The notes: generated by a model not told the origin, from the sequence alone. A stretch of 64,000 bases of DNA from Allolobophora icterica (GCA_963556255.1 OY744605.1:40392108-40456107), one strand, 5' to 3'; shown: positions 44,376 through 55,825, numbered from the stretch's first letter. Numbers and translations: made by a program.

Positions 44376-44717
44376 CATGGACGCTGGGGTTAAAGTGGGG
44401 TGGGAACGGCGTTCCCACTGCTCTCGAAATTCTTTGCTTGCGTTCCCACTGCTCACGCATGCGTTCCAATGAAACTCTTCCTTGGCGTTCCCACTGCTCA
44501 CCCAAACCACTTTAACCACTGCATGGACGTAACTTTGGTCTGAAAAGTGGGGGATACCAATTGCTTACATACACGAAACAAGGCGGAGACTGCGATCTCT
44601 GGGAAGGCTCAATAATAAAATATTGATTGGCATTGTTTAAACAGTGGGGGTACGGTACCCCCAGTCAAAAAAGTGGGGTTACGGGTACTCCTCGTACCCC
44701 CACAAATTACGCCTATG
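44376..44717 (-). mobile_element. hAT-like MITE family B, copy 2, inside mariner and itself interrupted
   Basis: Ends CATGGACGTAAC (split by a nested insert after the first 8 bases) and AATTACGCCTATG, in the perfect 8-bp duplication CATCTAGC (44368-44375, 44718-44725). Interior similarity to 22901-23066 is clear in the opposite orientation (GCGGAGACTGC, ATTGGCATTGTT, GGTACCCC). Confidence 0.88.
44384..44521. mobile_element. 138-bp hAT-like element nested in MITE B
   Basis: Ends CTGGGGTTAAAGTGG and CCACTTTAACCACTG are inverted with two mismatches. The perfect 8-bp duplication CATGGACG (44376-44383, 44522-44529) is the very end of the host MITE. The interior has three GCGTTCCCACTGCTC units. 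Confidence 0.88.
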
Positions 44718-45744
44718 CATCTAGCTCCCAAACAGCCCAGACCTAAACTCGGTAGACTATGCTACTTGGGGTGCAATCAAACAAAAGTCTACCTTCGTGG
44801 TCAATTTACAACAATAGAACAACTGAAATTGGCCATTGTTGAGGAGTGGCGAAAAATGTCCCAGCTATTTATAGACATGTGGCGCAGACGTTTAGAAAAA
44901 ATTGTTCAGAACCGAGGCGGACATATAGAACATAATTTCTGATTTTTTAGAATTAATGTTTAGCAACAAATTACTTGCATTTTGATCAGAAAAAAAGTAA
45001 TTAAACAAATAATTCAGAATAACGCGATGATCACATTTTTACTGGCCCACCCTGTACATTACGTACAACCTTTTTAAAGGCTTGTGCAGCAAATTCAATT
45101 TCGCTTCAGTAAATGCATTCATCTGAAAATAATTTGAATGTCACCTTGAATGCCTTGCTATTAAATAATTAAAAGGCACATATGTTTCAAGTTCTTTTAC
45201 ACCTTCTGGTGTAAATTTTTAACAAAGGGCCTCCAAGCTTGATAGAGCTTAGGGTCTCAGTCTCACCAAGTCTAAATCTGGCATTGGATACCGAAGCAAA
45301 TTATTATTTTCTATATAAAAAGATTCTGAGTTCATTTATCTTAAATATATCATAAATCTCCTAACTAATTGTAGTATAACAATGAAAAGTCAAAACAGTT
45401 AGACTAAAATAATTTAATTCTACAGATTTTAGTGGCCATTACCATTGACGTAATAAGACTGCCACCTTGCGAACAATTTATTATTGATGTTCAGTGTACT
45501 TGCTCTGGCGAAAGAACAAACTCTGCTGTAAGATAACTATGGCGGTTAAATGATGACTGGTGGCATCTTGTGAGGAGAGGCGAGCGACGATCGAATCTCA
45601 GACAGTAGTGTTAATACGGTATACCCATTAGGTGAAGTTTTATGTTCAGTATACTTACTGTGATGGCTTGCTTTGCAGTTGTTGAGATTTTCGATTTGTG
45701 AGGTATAAGCTTACTGTCAAATTTTCTCTGATGATAAGTTGAAC

Positions 45745-45926
45745 CACTGGCGGCGATCTTCTTTGACAGGTGGGGTGGGGACACGGGACACTTGAACTGA
45801 TCTGATCGCTCACGCGCGAAAAAATTCGTTGACCTATTTTTGGTGTTTCTTCAAAATTTGGGGGCGACAACTCTATAGTGTGCCCCCACTTTTAAAGGTG
45901 GGGGTTCTTGTCCACTCTCCGCCCAT
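45745..45926 (-). mobile_element. GGCGGCGATC-ended element, copy 3 (reverse)
   Basis: CACTGGCGGCGATC at the left and CTCCGCCCAT at the right, flanked by AAGTTGAAC and GAGTGGAAC (7 of 9 identical). It is shorter than the others, keeping one GAACTGATCTGATC unit, the GCGCGAAAAAATT segment also seen in copy 1, and the CCCCCACTTTTAAAGGTGGGG hairpin. Confidence 0.82.
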
Positions 45927-48830
45927 GAGTGGAACAAATGATATAGATGTAGGCTCTATGTGCAACTGATTTAAAGAACGGGTGAAGATTATGTATGAGT
46001 AGAGGTGTCATTCTGCTGTGAGGAGTGGGGACTGGGGAGGCCCAGCATATGGTACTGTCGAGTGGAGTCATTTGGGTCTGAGGCAGAGCTTCCAGTGGGT
46101 CCAGGGATAGAGACTGGAGTTCAAGAACTGATCGCCACTGGAAATCTGAAGGCATTTGTATAGCTTTGGCCAAGTTTTTGTTTAAAAGCCCCATCAGTGT
46201 TTCATGGATTTCAACTTAAGTATAGAAGTCCACATTTTTGAGCCAAGGTCTTTTTAAAATCACATGTAGGCCATGGCCAAATTAACCTTCTGGATCCACC
46301 AGTAGGCCAGCTTCATGAGCCCTTGCCTTTATTTCCCCTCTTAGCTCCACAACGTACCACAAATATTGTCAAGGGCCCAACCAATGGTTGTGCCCCTTCT
46401 CAAAATAGTACCTTGGCTCTGGTGGCTACATGTGATTGACTGTTCATTCTAAATTTGATTAATTTTGTCAGCCCTGCATTTCCCTTGACTACCTTCTGTT
46501 GGTCACAATGAACGGACTATGTTGACTGTCATGACTGATTTTTGGCAATTTGTGCAGGTGTTTTCCATCATCCTATATTTAAGTTGATTTACGTTTCTGT
46601 TGACTTTAGTGCTTAGTGGAATGACTTTGCCTATTGAAAGTCGCGTCATGTGGCAGAATTTATGCCACAGTGATGCTGCAGCCCAATGTCCAAGCCTGAG
46701 AACAGGTCAAACAGAGTGCAGCGTTTATGGCATCTGTAATGACCCTTTTAGTTGTCCGTAGGAGCGTGTGGAAGCTAGCCGATCAGAGCGTGTGCTTAAG
46801 TTATTATTTTTTATTATTTCTTTGCCCCGAGGTAAACAGGATCACTCAGGAACTTCAAAATTATTTTTAAAGCGTAGAATTGTCTGGAATGGGCCCTATT
46901 CATCTAGGTCTAAGTTGGTGAAGGTACCCCTAAAGGCCACCGTGTTGAAACGCTGGATCATAAGCGCAAAAAGGTCATTATTATTATTATTTATCATTGT
47001 TATTATTGTTATTTTCAGATACTTATATCACTTTAATTTATGAATTCACCTCAAAATCGCAGCTAGCTGGAAAAATAAATCTCCAGTGTTTGCAAATGTG
47101 AAAAGATAGAGACAAGGGTCCAACTAAGCTGCTGGTAGTGAATTCCATAGATAAGGAACAGCATGTGAATCGGCACAGAAACTATACAAGTCTAGCAATT
47201 TAGTGGTGATATCTTAAGGATGAGTTCCTACGTTCTTAGTTGGCGCATAACGGTGCTTTTCTTATGAGTAACCCTATTGAAGAGGCACTATATAAATGTC
47301 CTAATGAATGAATGAATCTGGCAATGTCTTTTCAAGTTTTTACTAATCTGTATTGAATACACAGGTGGCATTTTAGTCAACTGCTAATCTGTTTGGTCTC
47401 AATTTCAATCACATGATGTGAAATTGACAATGCCTTGTTGAGCCATAAAAGAGTTGGATTACTTTGTATTGCTTGATCATTCCTTGGGGTTTATGTCTGA
47501 TAAGAAAACATCAAATAATAGAAAGACCAGTTGTCTTTATACTTAAGTTTACCTTACCTCCCCTAACCCAACCTTACCTTCTCTTACCTTACCCTACCGT
47601 ACCTTACCTTACCTACTTATCTAGGCTCTCCGGTATAACTGAAGCCTTAACCTTTTGCAAACAAAGATGAACTTAAGTTTCACCAACAATACTTGGATCT
47701 CCTTATCATTATATTCAGCAATATGGTAAATAAAACTTTATGACGACAATGAATTTGCCTTGTAGTTGATGACATCCAGATAACTGCACATGGAATGATA
47801 TCCAAGAATTCTTACTTAATTCCCAAGCCAGTGCCAAATCAGCATGACTTGTGATCAATTTAGTAATAGTTACAATACTGAATTTAATTATTTTAATAAT
47901 TTCATTTATTGTCTAGGCAACTGTACGATCAATTGCACCTCGCACTTAAGTTTCGGCTGAAATTCAACAAAGGCATCATTAACCGCCTAAGCATTGCATC
48001 GGCTTTGTTCTGTCCAGTTTGCTCTCTCATTTTCTGTCCTCTGGGTATTGAGAATTAATCTTTAATTGCTGCAGTTCCAAATTTGGACAGCCTGGCCCAG
48101 AGACGATAAGCGATTGGCCGTAATCAACTGTTCGACTTGCGCCGGAACGGAAAAAACTCCGGGCGATCGCAATCCATCAATCGTTTTCTGGTCTTGCTGC
48201 TCGACGATCATCGTCAACTCCAAGCGAAATAATCGCCCGACATAGATGACGTTGCATCAGGCGAGTCCAAGTTCTTTGAAAGTCCAGGCGACTTACGTGC
48301 TTCATCTCGGTTAAGATGGGACACGGCTGATGCGATCCATCTAATCGTTAGTCATGTGCAGGTGATTTCCAGGACTTTGCTGCTGAGGTATCATCGATGG
48401 TAAACGAATGGCCCATTACTGCGCTTATAGGTTCTTAGTCAAGAGTAAATTATGGTAATGTAAGATAATTATTCATTCTTATTACGTGCCACTGAGTGCA
48501 ACAGTCAGTTGTAGCGTGATCCTGTAAGAGTTAAAAGATCTTTATCGTCTTGAGGTAATAGATTTCTTAATTGTGTAAGCTGTGCTGCTACTCTGTCATT
48601 GCTATTTATAATTTGTATTGTTTTTTAAATATGAGAAATAATGTATTGTTTCCTTTACTTATTTAGTGGCACCTACTATCTGATGGCAGGTCATCAGTCA
48701 ACAGCTCTAAGCAATGTGTTGGAAAGACTTGCTCAATGTCTCTACAGATTGGCTGTCCAAAGAGGCTTGAAACTGCACACTTCACATTGCAAGGCTGATG
48801 CTCATCAAACAGCAAGTGATGCATTCATTG
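45927..48830. other. No recognisable gene
   Basis: Contains an ATTATT run near 46980, a SINE-tail-like CACTATATAAATGTCCTAATG with AATG repeats at about 47287-47318, a CTTACCTTACC array at 47545-47620, and a CpG-rich patch at 48060-48320. The patch holds no supported exon. A GTATGT/GTGTGT array starts at 48838. Confidence 0.45.
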
Positions 48831-48837
48831 CTAAAAG

Positions 48838-48985
48838 TATGTATGTATGTGTGTGTGTGTGTGTGTTGCATGTTTGCATGCATGTATGCATTTATCTATG
48901 TATGTAAGTATATATCTATGTATGACATGTATGTATGTATGTGGCCATTTGTATAATGCCTTTTTCAACAAAGGCGCCAAAACAG
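48838..48985 (+). repeat. (GTAT/GT)n microsatellite joined to a SINE-like piece
   Basis: GTATGTATGTGTGTGTG... to about 48942, then TGGCCATTTGTATAATGCCT, similar to the ATTTATAAAGCGCCT block of the dispersed repeat at 40144. Confidence 0.6.
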
Positions 48986-49736
48986 AGTTCCAAACCTTTT
49001 CTATGCCCTGCATCCCTAGGAAATGTTTGATTAATGTTCGCACCCCCTACAAAAAGTAATATCACATTTGAAGATGAATAAATCAAATTTCTATGTTTTG
49101 AACCACAGATTTAACCACATACACTCATACAGTACTGCGGGTGAACAAATTGAACTAAAAAAAATAAGCTTTTAACTCAATGCATAAATGCAAATATAAA
49201 TTGAGCAATTAGAAAAATTGAAAAGAGTAGACAAGTGTTAACTGTTAACAGATAGTTTCTAAATAAATACAGTACAATAGTAATATACTTTCCCTTTTTG
49301 TCGCACCCTCTGAAATACCATCTTGCACCCCCTGAGGGTGTGGGCATCCCAGGTGGGCAACCTCAGCGCTAGAACATGACTGTCTAATGGATAAAACAAT
49401 TTGATGTGGGTTTAACACGTAAGTTCAAAAAACAATAAAATAGATGGTTGCCTTATTTGATATGATAACAATAGTGCAGTACCAACAAAAATAACAATGA
49501 AATAATAAAATCTTTGTAACATTGGTTGGCATTCTTTGTCAGACAAAATAGAGTAGCCTCTTGAGTGAAATCGTTCGTGCAACCCATAGCAGGCTTTAAT
49601 AGATGCATGTATGTGTATGATATATCTTTAGTTATATTCGAAATTGTGTTTAGACTACTTATTGCTTTAATTTGTGTCAAAATTGGAACAATTGCATGAA
49701 ATGTTGCATACAATGTACCTATAACAAAATCGTAGT

Positions 49737-49905
49737 CAGGGGCGTCTATCCCCCCTAAGTCATTGGAGCAACTTCCCATTTCCCCCCTCTTCTTCCCCTC
49801 CCCCTTCCTTCCCCCCTAAAATTTTCACACACACTGACAGATCTCTCCCCCTATTTCATGAATGGAGCATTTGCTCCAAGATTTCTATGGTTTAGACGCC
49901 TCATA
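49737..49905. mobile_element. hAT-like MITE family A, copy 3
   Basis: Starts CAGGGGCGTCTATCCCCC and continues with the same ACTGACAGATCT and GGAGCATTTGCTCCAAG segments as copies 1 and 2. The right end is degraded (TTTAGACGCCTCATAGG), and a clear 8-bp duplication cannot be assigned. Confidence 0.75.
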
Positions 49906-50722
49906 GGTGCATATTTATATAGCACCTTTTCAAGAAAACTCCCCAGACGTGCTTCTGACCTGAAATCACAAAACCAAAATCAAGTAGACTGGCCTTCAAA
50001 TGCTGGTGAAATAGAGGAAGAGAAACGACAAGAGCTCGCGTGAATGTCAAATGCAAATAATGCCATTTACATACTTATTTCCATGAAGAAGAATAACGCA
50101 TCTGTTCTCAATTTCACCTCTAAAAACCTGTGAACATCACAGATAACGGATTTGAAATCCTAGCTTTGTGTTAACCTGTTATAGTTCAGATACGATTGAA
50201 TGTGCGGAGCGTTAGAAGGAGATGAGAACCTCAGTTTTTGACAGATTGCTGTATTTGGGGGGGGCCTTAACATTGGTTGAGAATAAATGGCACTGCTGTT
50301 CCAATATATTCATCTCCGTCAAACTCTGGTGGCTGTGCATGGCAGTTTTCTAATAAGCTCCATTGGGGTTGTTGGCATATCCTCTTCCTCCTCCTGCTCT
50401 TCTTCCTCCTCCTGCACCATGGCCATTGCTTCCGCGACTGAAATTTGGGCTTACAATATTAACACGCGTCATTACCAGGTAATTGTGCTGTAACCTTGTA
50501 TAGATCCCTCAAAACGCCGTCTCACAGTGGGCTGCTTCTGACATTTTGCTGCCATTTTCAACACTTATACTCAGTAATCTTGGCTCAGTGGATGACAATT
50601 GAGTCTGGGGACAAGTCAGCTCAAGTTTTTTCTCATTTGACACTTAACACTGAAAGACCAACGAAGCCTAGTAGGGATTTAAACTCTTTCAGTTGAATCC
50701 ATTTTAATGAATCATAGAAAGT
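49906..50722. other. No recognisable gene
   Basis: Begins with a TTATATAGCACCTTTTC block like other SINE-related pieces. A CTTCCTCCTC run lies at about 50375-50415. Nothing coding is supported. Confidence 0.45.
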
Positions 50723-50730
50723 TTTGTATC

Positions 50731-51248
50731 CAGTGCTGCCACTCTCCATTGCCAGAAAAATCCCAAGATGGTCGAAAAATCCCAAGTAACTGAAACCTTT
50801 ACAACCATTCACTATTGAGTGGTTGTCTATACCATACTTTTACTTTCTTACACGGCTTGGCGCCAGTGTCGCCAGACTCAGAGTCAGAATCAGATGATGC
50901 CATGACGATTTGTGCAGATTTAGTCCTTTTCTTTAATAATTACATAACATAATCAGAACTTTGCAATCGGAGGTAAATGTATGGATTACAAAATTTATGG
51001 AATCTAAGAATGAAGAAGATAAGTGTAAGTAGGGTAAATAAGTAAATGACCAGTAGCCGTAGACGCATGGCCAACGAGTCGCTCAACAACAACAAGTCAA
51101 CAAGTGATTATTGTTACCATTTCATATTAAATATTGTGACTGCAGAGCTTAGTAAAAAACTCCAGATTGCAATGGAAAATCCCCAAATCCCAAGTTGATC
51201 CACCAAATCCCAAGATCTTGGGAAAAATCCCAACGAGTGGCAGCACTG
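50731..51248 (-). mobile_element. hAT-like element with CAGTGCTGCCACTC ends and transposase remnant
   Basis: Perfect 14-bp terminal inverted repeat CAGTGCTGCCACTC / GAGTGGCAGCACTG in the perfect 8-bp duplication TTTGTATC (50723-50730, 51249-51256). 518 bp. AAAAATCCCAAG-type units lie near both ends. It is an internally deleted derivative, keeping a short N-terminal coding piece (50799-50903). Confidence 0.93.
50799..50903 (-). pseudogene. Short N-terminal ORF within the hAT-like element
   Basis: 34 codons from ATG at 50903: MASSDSDSESGDTGAKPCKK then VKVWYRQPLNSEWL and stop. An acidic Ser/Asp start followed by a basic patch resembles N-termini of hAT transposases before the BED or dimerisation regions, but this is too short to prove. 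The downstream transposase is deleted. Confidence 0.35.
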
Positions 51249-51256
51249 TTTGTATC

Positions 51257-52326
51257 TACTCCGTAAATTACCTTTTCAATAATAAATTATCTGGAATGAC
51301 TACTGCTATGATTATCTATGAATGGCCATTCACATGCTGCGCCTAATTGTTAAAGCGTGGGCTCCAGACACACTCGTTGGGTAAACTGACTAATTGTTGC
51401 CAATGTAATACATTGTTACCAATTTGTCCGTCAATGTAGGTGGAAGTGAAACACTGGAAATGTAATGTAGTGAATGATATAGTATTTTAACTTGCTCTTT
51501 TGCACATAATACCTGTGAATTCAAGGGATTTTATTACCCTAAGGCCTATGTTGACTTACATAGGAGTTTTTGTATAACCAGCTTCTCCTGGGTTGATTTT
51601 GTGTTAAAGAAAAGAGCTGTTCAGCTGCTTTCCTGCTTTCATTGTTTGAAGACAAAATTGATGACAATATGTGTATAGGCAATTGTGCATATATACTTGG
51701 TTTGATTTGTGAAATTTGACCAGCAACAGATTTGTCAATGATTTCAGAGGATATCCTTTGCGTGCAGAATTTTACTTTTAAAGACTGTTATCGCATTAAT
51801 GACGGGTATTGTAGAGTACAAACTGTGACACTTCTGCTTGAACCTTACAATCAAAACTACATGTGTTTGTAAGCTCTTATCTGTGTCCAGTGCAGAGCTG
51901 TGGCTTCCTGTGAGTCTGGAACTTATCTTTTAAAATTACGTGTACTATTGAATAACTTGCCTTTAATTGTGCATTTAGTGACTTGGACGACTGAGGGTTT
52001 AAAGGAGGCGTTTAAACCAATAACCCTTGGCCTTAACTTTCAATCAAGATTTTGACTTTTAACCTGGGGGTTTTGACTATGGCGAAGACGCCTGGAAAAA
52101 CCAAGCCTTTCTGCCAACTGCAGTCGATCAGTAAGTAGGCAGTACAATGGTTGGCTGTAGACCTACAGGACTGCACACTGATCTTCAAAGTCGTGCCAAA
52201 CAAAGCAGCTGAAAAAATATTCTGGTAATTCCCATCAGCCGCTTGCAACTTGGCCTAATAGGTATCCACTGAAGTTCGCTGTGTTACGGTTGCTGGAGGT
52301 TAAAACTCCCAAGTCTTCCGGCAAAG
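51257..52326. other. No recognisable gene
   Basis: AT-rich non-coding DNA with no repeat or domain that I can name. Confidence 0.5.
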
Positions 52327-53143
52327 ACTTCAGGCTACCCCCCCCCATTTCAGGTTACCCCCGGTAATCCGAAATCGATTTCACATTACCCCTGGGGTAA
52401 CCTGAATGCGATTTCAAGTTACCCCTGCGCTGTACACCTGATTTAGCTAAAGTGATAAATTCTTACGCTTGCAACTCATGATATAGGTTTATTGAATAAA
52501 ACACGTGAAACATACAAGACTGAAAGCTAGTTTCAATATCTGAAAGAAAAAAAATTTCACAAAAATGTTTATTGTATTAAAACCACTCATACACTAGTTC
52601 AAAGCGCTTGACATATTACATACAAACATAAGATATACAAAGATTCAACCTAGTTGATGTCATTGTGTTCTACAGGGAAAGATAGCTTGTACATAATGCA
52701 GTAGCAGGGTAATGAGAGTTTAATGATAAATTTTAACAATTATTATTATTATTATGAGATAGTCGAAGATCGGGCCCCTTTAATTTGAGGGGGTAATCTG
52801 AAATCGTGGGGGGTAATCTGAAATCGATTTCAAGTTACCCCCGAGGTAACTTTTGTATGTTTGTATGTAATATGTCAAGCGCTTTGAACTAGTGTATGAG
52901 TGGTTTTAATCTGCTTTAAATCTCCAGATTGCTATGAAAAATCCCCAAATCCGAAGTCGATCTACCAAATCCCAAGATCTTGGGAAAAATCCCAACGAGT
53001 GGCAGCACTGTTTGTATCTGCTCCGTAAATTACCTGACATTAACCTGAAATTAATCGATTTCAGATTACCCCCCCCCCAGTAATCTGAACGCGATTTCAA
53101 TTACGGGGGGGGTAATTTGAAATGGGGGTAATCTGAAATCGCT
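52327..53143. mobile_element. Palindrome-rich element with CGATTTCA-GATTACCCCC ends
   Basis: The left side (GACTTCAGGCTACCCCCCCC, then ATTTCAGGTTACCCCCGG) and the reversed right side (GCGATTTCAGATTACCCCCA) are imperfect inverted repeats. Many TTACCCCC/GGGGGTAA units occur at both ends and in the middle. Inside lie a perfect 55-bp inverted repeat (52576-52630 and 52856-52910) and a chimeric 112-bp fragment (52922-53033). No target duplication was established. Confidence 0.6.
52922..53033 (+). repeat. Copy of a hAT right end plus its host flank
   Basis: Closely matches 51160-51272, which spans the last about 90 bp of the element at 50731-51248, its TTTGTATC duplication and about 16 bp of downstream host DNA (CTCCGTAAATTACC). 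It carries flanking DNA, so it was copied from that locus or a relative and is not an independent transposition. Confidence 0.8.
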
Positions 53144-54622
53144 ACACCGGTAGATGATCCAACCTTCTCTATATGGCGCAATTCGGTAATGTTTGAGGCA
53201 TCTTATTATTTGGCTAGTCGTTTAGCGGCATTTAAATCAGAGGCCTATAGTGAATGCTTGGAGTCAAATCGATTGATAACTGTCGAATAAATAATCTCAG
53301 ACTGCGATAACTTGTGCTCGTGTTGTTATTGTTGAACGTTCTGCACAGCTTTTCGTTTTTACCGTCCGGTCTTTCTGCTAGCGTTTCGGTGGCGCACTGG
53401 GGCTTCTCGTCGGAGTAGAGGCTTGTATTTCGTCAAATTTATCGAGCGGCCGGGCGACATTAGCGTACTGCGGTGGGTGAGGGAGGTGGAAAGGCAGTGG
53501 CATTGCGAGGAAGTGTCGGCGTAGCAACTCGGCGCTTTCATCAGCAAGCCATTAGCGTGGGGTATTATTGCCTTCGGTTTTACGGTATCTTGGGAAATGC
53601 GGGCAAATCTGTGACTTGGCTTGCAAACCGTGTAGCCTATTCAGCCTCTGATTGATTGTTCTCGCTCTTTCTTGGTTGCATCTCAGCCGAGCATGATTTC
53701 TGGTCGTTGTACTTCTCGTCGGAGGGAGCCGTGTCGAGGGATTCGATTTTGCAGCTGTTATTTCATTGTGGATAGGAAACTTTTGTGTATGTGACAATTT
53801 CTTCTGTGTTCGCAGTTTTTTCCTACGAAGCTTTTTCTTACGTGATTTGCTAGCTGTTCAAAGGGGCTTTGATGTTCTGGATATATATGTATATAGGCCT
53901 GAATGCTATTTTAACACATGTTAGGTCAGTTTTCCAGGCCTTGAGAGGATCTGTAGAGCTCTATCATATGGATACAATTTAAGGAATTTAGGTGGAAGTA
54001 GGCCTATTTATGTTAAATTTTGACTATTTTCACTGTTCTTATGTCATTCAGCTGATATATACACATAGGATTTCAACAAATGCATTACTTACCAACTTGT
54101 ACAGTTGGGGCAGTAATGAATTCTAGTCCAGGTGTCAAGGCATTTAAGGTAACGAGGATGTGATGACTTGTAAGCTCCTCCAAGGACTGGGATTCCTGGG
54201 ATTGAAATCTAAAAGTCCTTGAATGGAAGTAAAGGAACTCACTAGTACAGTTCTTTGTAGGCCTATTGTGGAAAGCAAGGAATGTTGATGAGGAATGCTG
54301 TTGAATAGACCTCAACAAGGAGCTGATTCTGGGTCATGCATCTTATGATACAACTGTTGCTTAAAAACTGCTTCATCATTGTTGCTGCTTGATCTGCCAT
54401 TGATAACTTTTGTGACTTCCGTCTCTTGCTGTGAGCTCACGAGCTTCATCTGTTTCACTTAATAACTGACTGCCCAAGGATTTCCTCCATTCCTCTTCCA
54501 CGACTCTTTTCACCCTCCAGACATTAGGCTAAATTCCACATGATTAAACTCGCTAGAATTGTATCAGCTAGTAAACATAATTAATGTTAATCATGCCGTG
54601 TCTGTCTGTCTCTGTCTCTGTC

Positions 54623-54653
<31 letters not shown>

Positions 54654-54749
54654 CTGTCTATGTCTCTGTCTCTGTCTCTGTCTGTCTGTCTCTGTCTGTC
54701 TGCTTTTCTTATGTGATTTGCTAGCTGTTCAAAAGGGCTTTGATGTTCT

Positions 54750-54751
<2 letters not shown>
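53144..54751. other. No recognised gene; CpG-rich patch at 53340-53780
   Basis: The 53340-53780 part is CpG-rich and non-repetitive, as expected for a promoter or first exon, but its open frames (about 60-80 codons on both strands) match nothing that I know. TGTC/TCTG repeats run from about 54600 to 54710. A segment at 53830-53905 recurs at 54708-54752. Confidence 0.4.

Positions 54752-54814
<63 letters not shown>
54752..54814 (+). repeat. (TA)n dinucleotide repeat
   Basis: About 31 TA units, ending TATAGGCCTA. The related segment at 53880-53905 has only a short GATATATATGTATATAGGCCT, so the array expanded after the segment was duplicated. Confidence 0.95.
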
Positions 54815-54816
<2 letters not shown>

Positions 54817-55082
54817 CCTACCCTGATTGCTGAATTTCTAGAGTCTGTCTGTTTGTCTGTCTCTGTCTATGTCTGTCTATGTCTGTCTCTGTCTCTCTCT
54901 CTTTGTCTGTGTGGTGTGTCCCTGCCTTTACATGTCGTCGTATGTGTCTCTGTATCTTTATTTTCCCATGGTGTTTCTGCTGAGACAACCAATAATAATG
55001 GACCGTAACTGTAAGATGATCGATTTTCAAGCACATTTCTGTCACGTAGTTTTCCAGTAGCCGTGTGTGATGCTTCCAATAA

Positions 55083-55362
55083 CTATCGCGTGACATAACA
55101 GTTGCCGCTTGCACTTCGCCCAATGTTCATCGTTGAACTGCAGAACCGCGAGTCGTCGTCGGTCCTACCGAGTCTGCGCTGCATGACGGCCACAGTGGCC
55201 TCCGCCGCCGCCTTGGCCTCCGCCGCCGCCGTGGCCTCTTGTTCGTTGCTGGCACTTCCTTCCCGGGTCTGCTGGCGTTTATTCGCTGTCATGTGTTGGA
55301 ATCGTTGCTTCTCATCCGGCAGCATCTTCTTCTGCTGAATCGCGCTTTGGCTTTCAGGTAGG
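55083..55362 (-). CDS. Unassigned candidate terminal exon
   Basis: On the minus strand a possible acceptor (AATAGCTCAG) at 55363 is followed by an open frame ...AIQQKKMLPDEKQRFQHM, then Arg/Gln-rich and Ala/Glu-rich sequence (EATAAAEAKAAAEATVAVMQ), ending in TAG at 55083. An AATAAA signal (TTTATT on plus) occurs about 120 bp downstream near 54958. The Ala/Glu segment would be helical. The CpG content fits host coding DNA. Against this, CTTTCAG|GTAGGC on the plus strand also looks like a donor, so the strand is not certain. No family is recognised. Confidence 0.3.
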
Positions 55363-55825
55363 CTGAGCTATTCAATTTTCTGCTCTATGGGTGGCCGATG
55401 GTTTAATGGTTAGGGTTCAGGGCTGTCTTCACAGAGGTCAGACGTTTTAATCAGAAGCAGAAAGAACGTTTGAAGTTTCGTTTCCACGTGTTACGAACAG
55501 TGAACTAGGCTATAAAAATAATCACTTTGATAGTATGTTACTGTTGGTAGGAAGAACAGACCGAGAGGGAGAGGAGTAGCCACCCGAGGGGAGAGGAGTG
55601 GCCACCCATGTGCCAAAAAAACTTAAGTTGCTCAGCTGTCTACCTCTGACTGTCTTTTGGAGTTAGGTTCTTCCTCTTACGTGTTAGAAATATTCCAGAA
55701 CTGTGTAGAACAAAAGCTAGAGTCTGTTGAGTTTCATTTTCGTTTAACTTGTTTGTATGATGATCCAGTTTGCAGGTATTATGATTGAATTCTAACTGTA
55801 ATTGTAAACTCAATAGCTAACCGCA

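Larger units (their letters stand above)
43640..44941 (+). pseudogene. mariner transposase remnant
   Basis: Left part: FPKERSVRSMWFTDERTFTV then ATPVNSQYSRVYS (around 43720-43850), including the Asp of the first catalytic motif (W-F-T-D-E). After the first insertion: VTFVEPGAKVNSKYYWDHVL then a mutated QD-GAP region. After the second: SPDL-N-VDYA-WG in mixed frames, then TTIEQLKLAIVEEWRKMSQLF and RRRLEKIVQNRGGHIEHNF to a stop at 44941. Stops and frameshifts occur throughout, so it is non-functional. The spacing of the last motifs fits the mariner (DDD) group. The N-terminal helix-turn-helix region is mostly missing. Confidence 0.88.
43414..45054 (+). mobile_element. mariner transposon, interrupted by two insertions
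   Basis: Terminal inverted repeats CAGGGTGGGCCATTAAAAAT and its inverse (ending TTACTGGCCCACCCTG at 45054) match over about 32 bp with a few mismatches. TA flanks both sides (43412-43413, 45055-45056), the mariner/Tc1 target duplication. A decayed transposase runs left to right. Insertions at 43922-44186 and 44376-44717 break it. A GGGACTAAGATTG hairpin lies near 43550 in the 5' region. Confidence 0.93.

Noticed and set aside
48060..48320. Alternative first prickle exon (minus ATGAAGCAC before GTAAGT)
   Set aside because: Joined to the exon at 22711 it would create an immediate stop codon. No other support.
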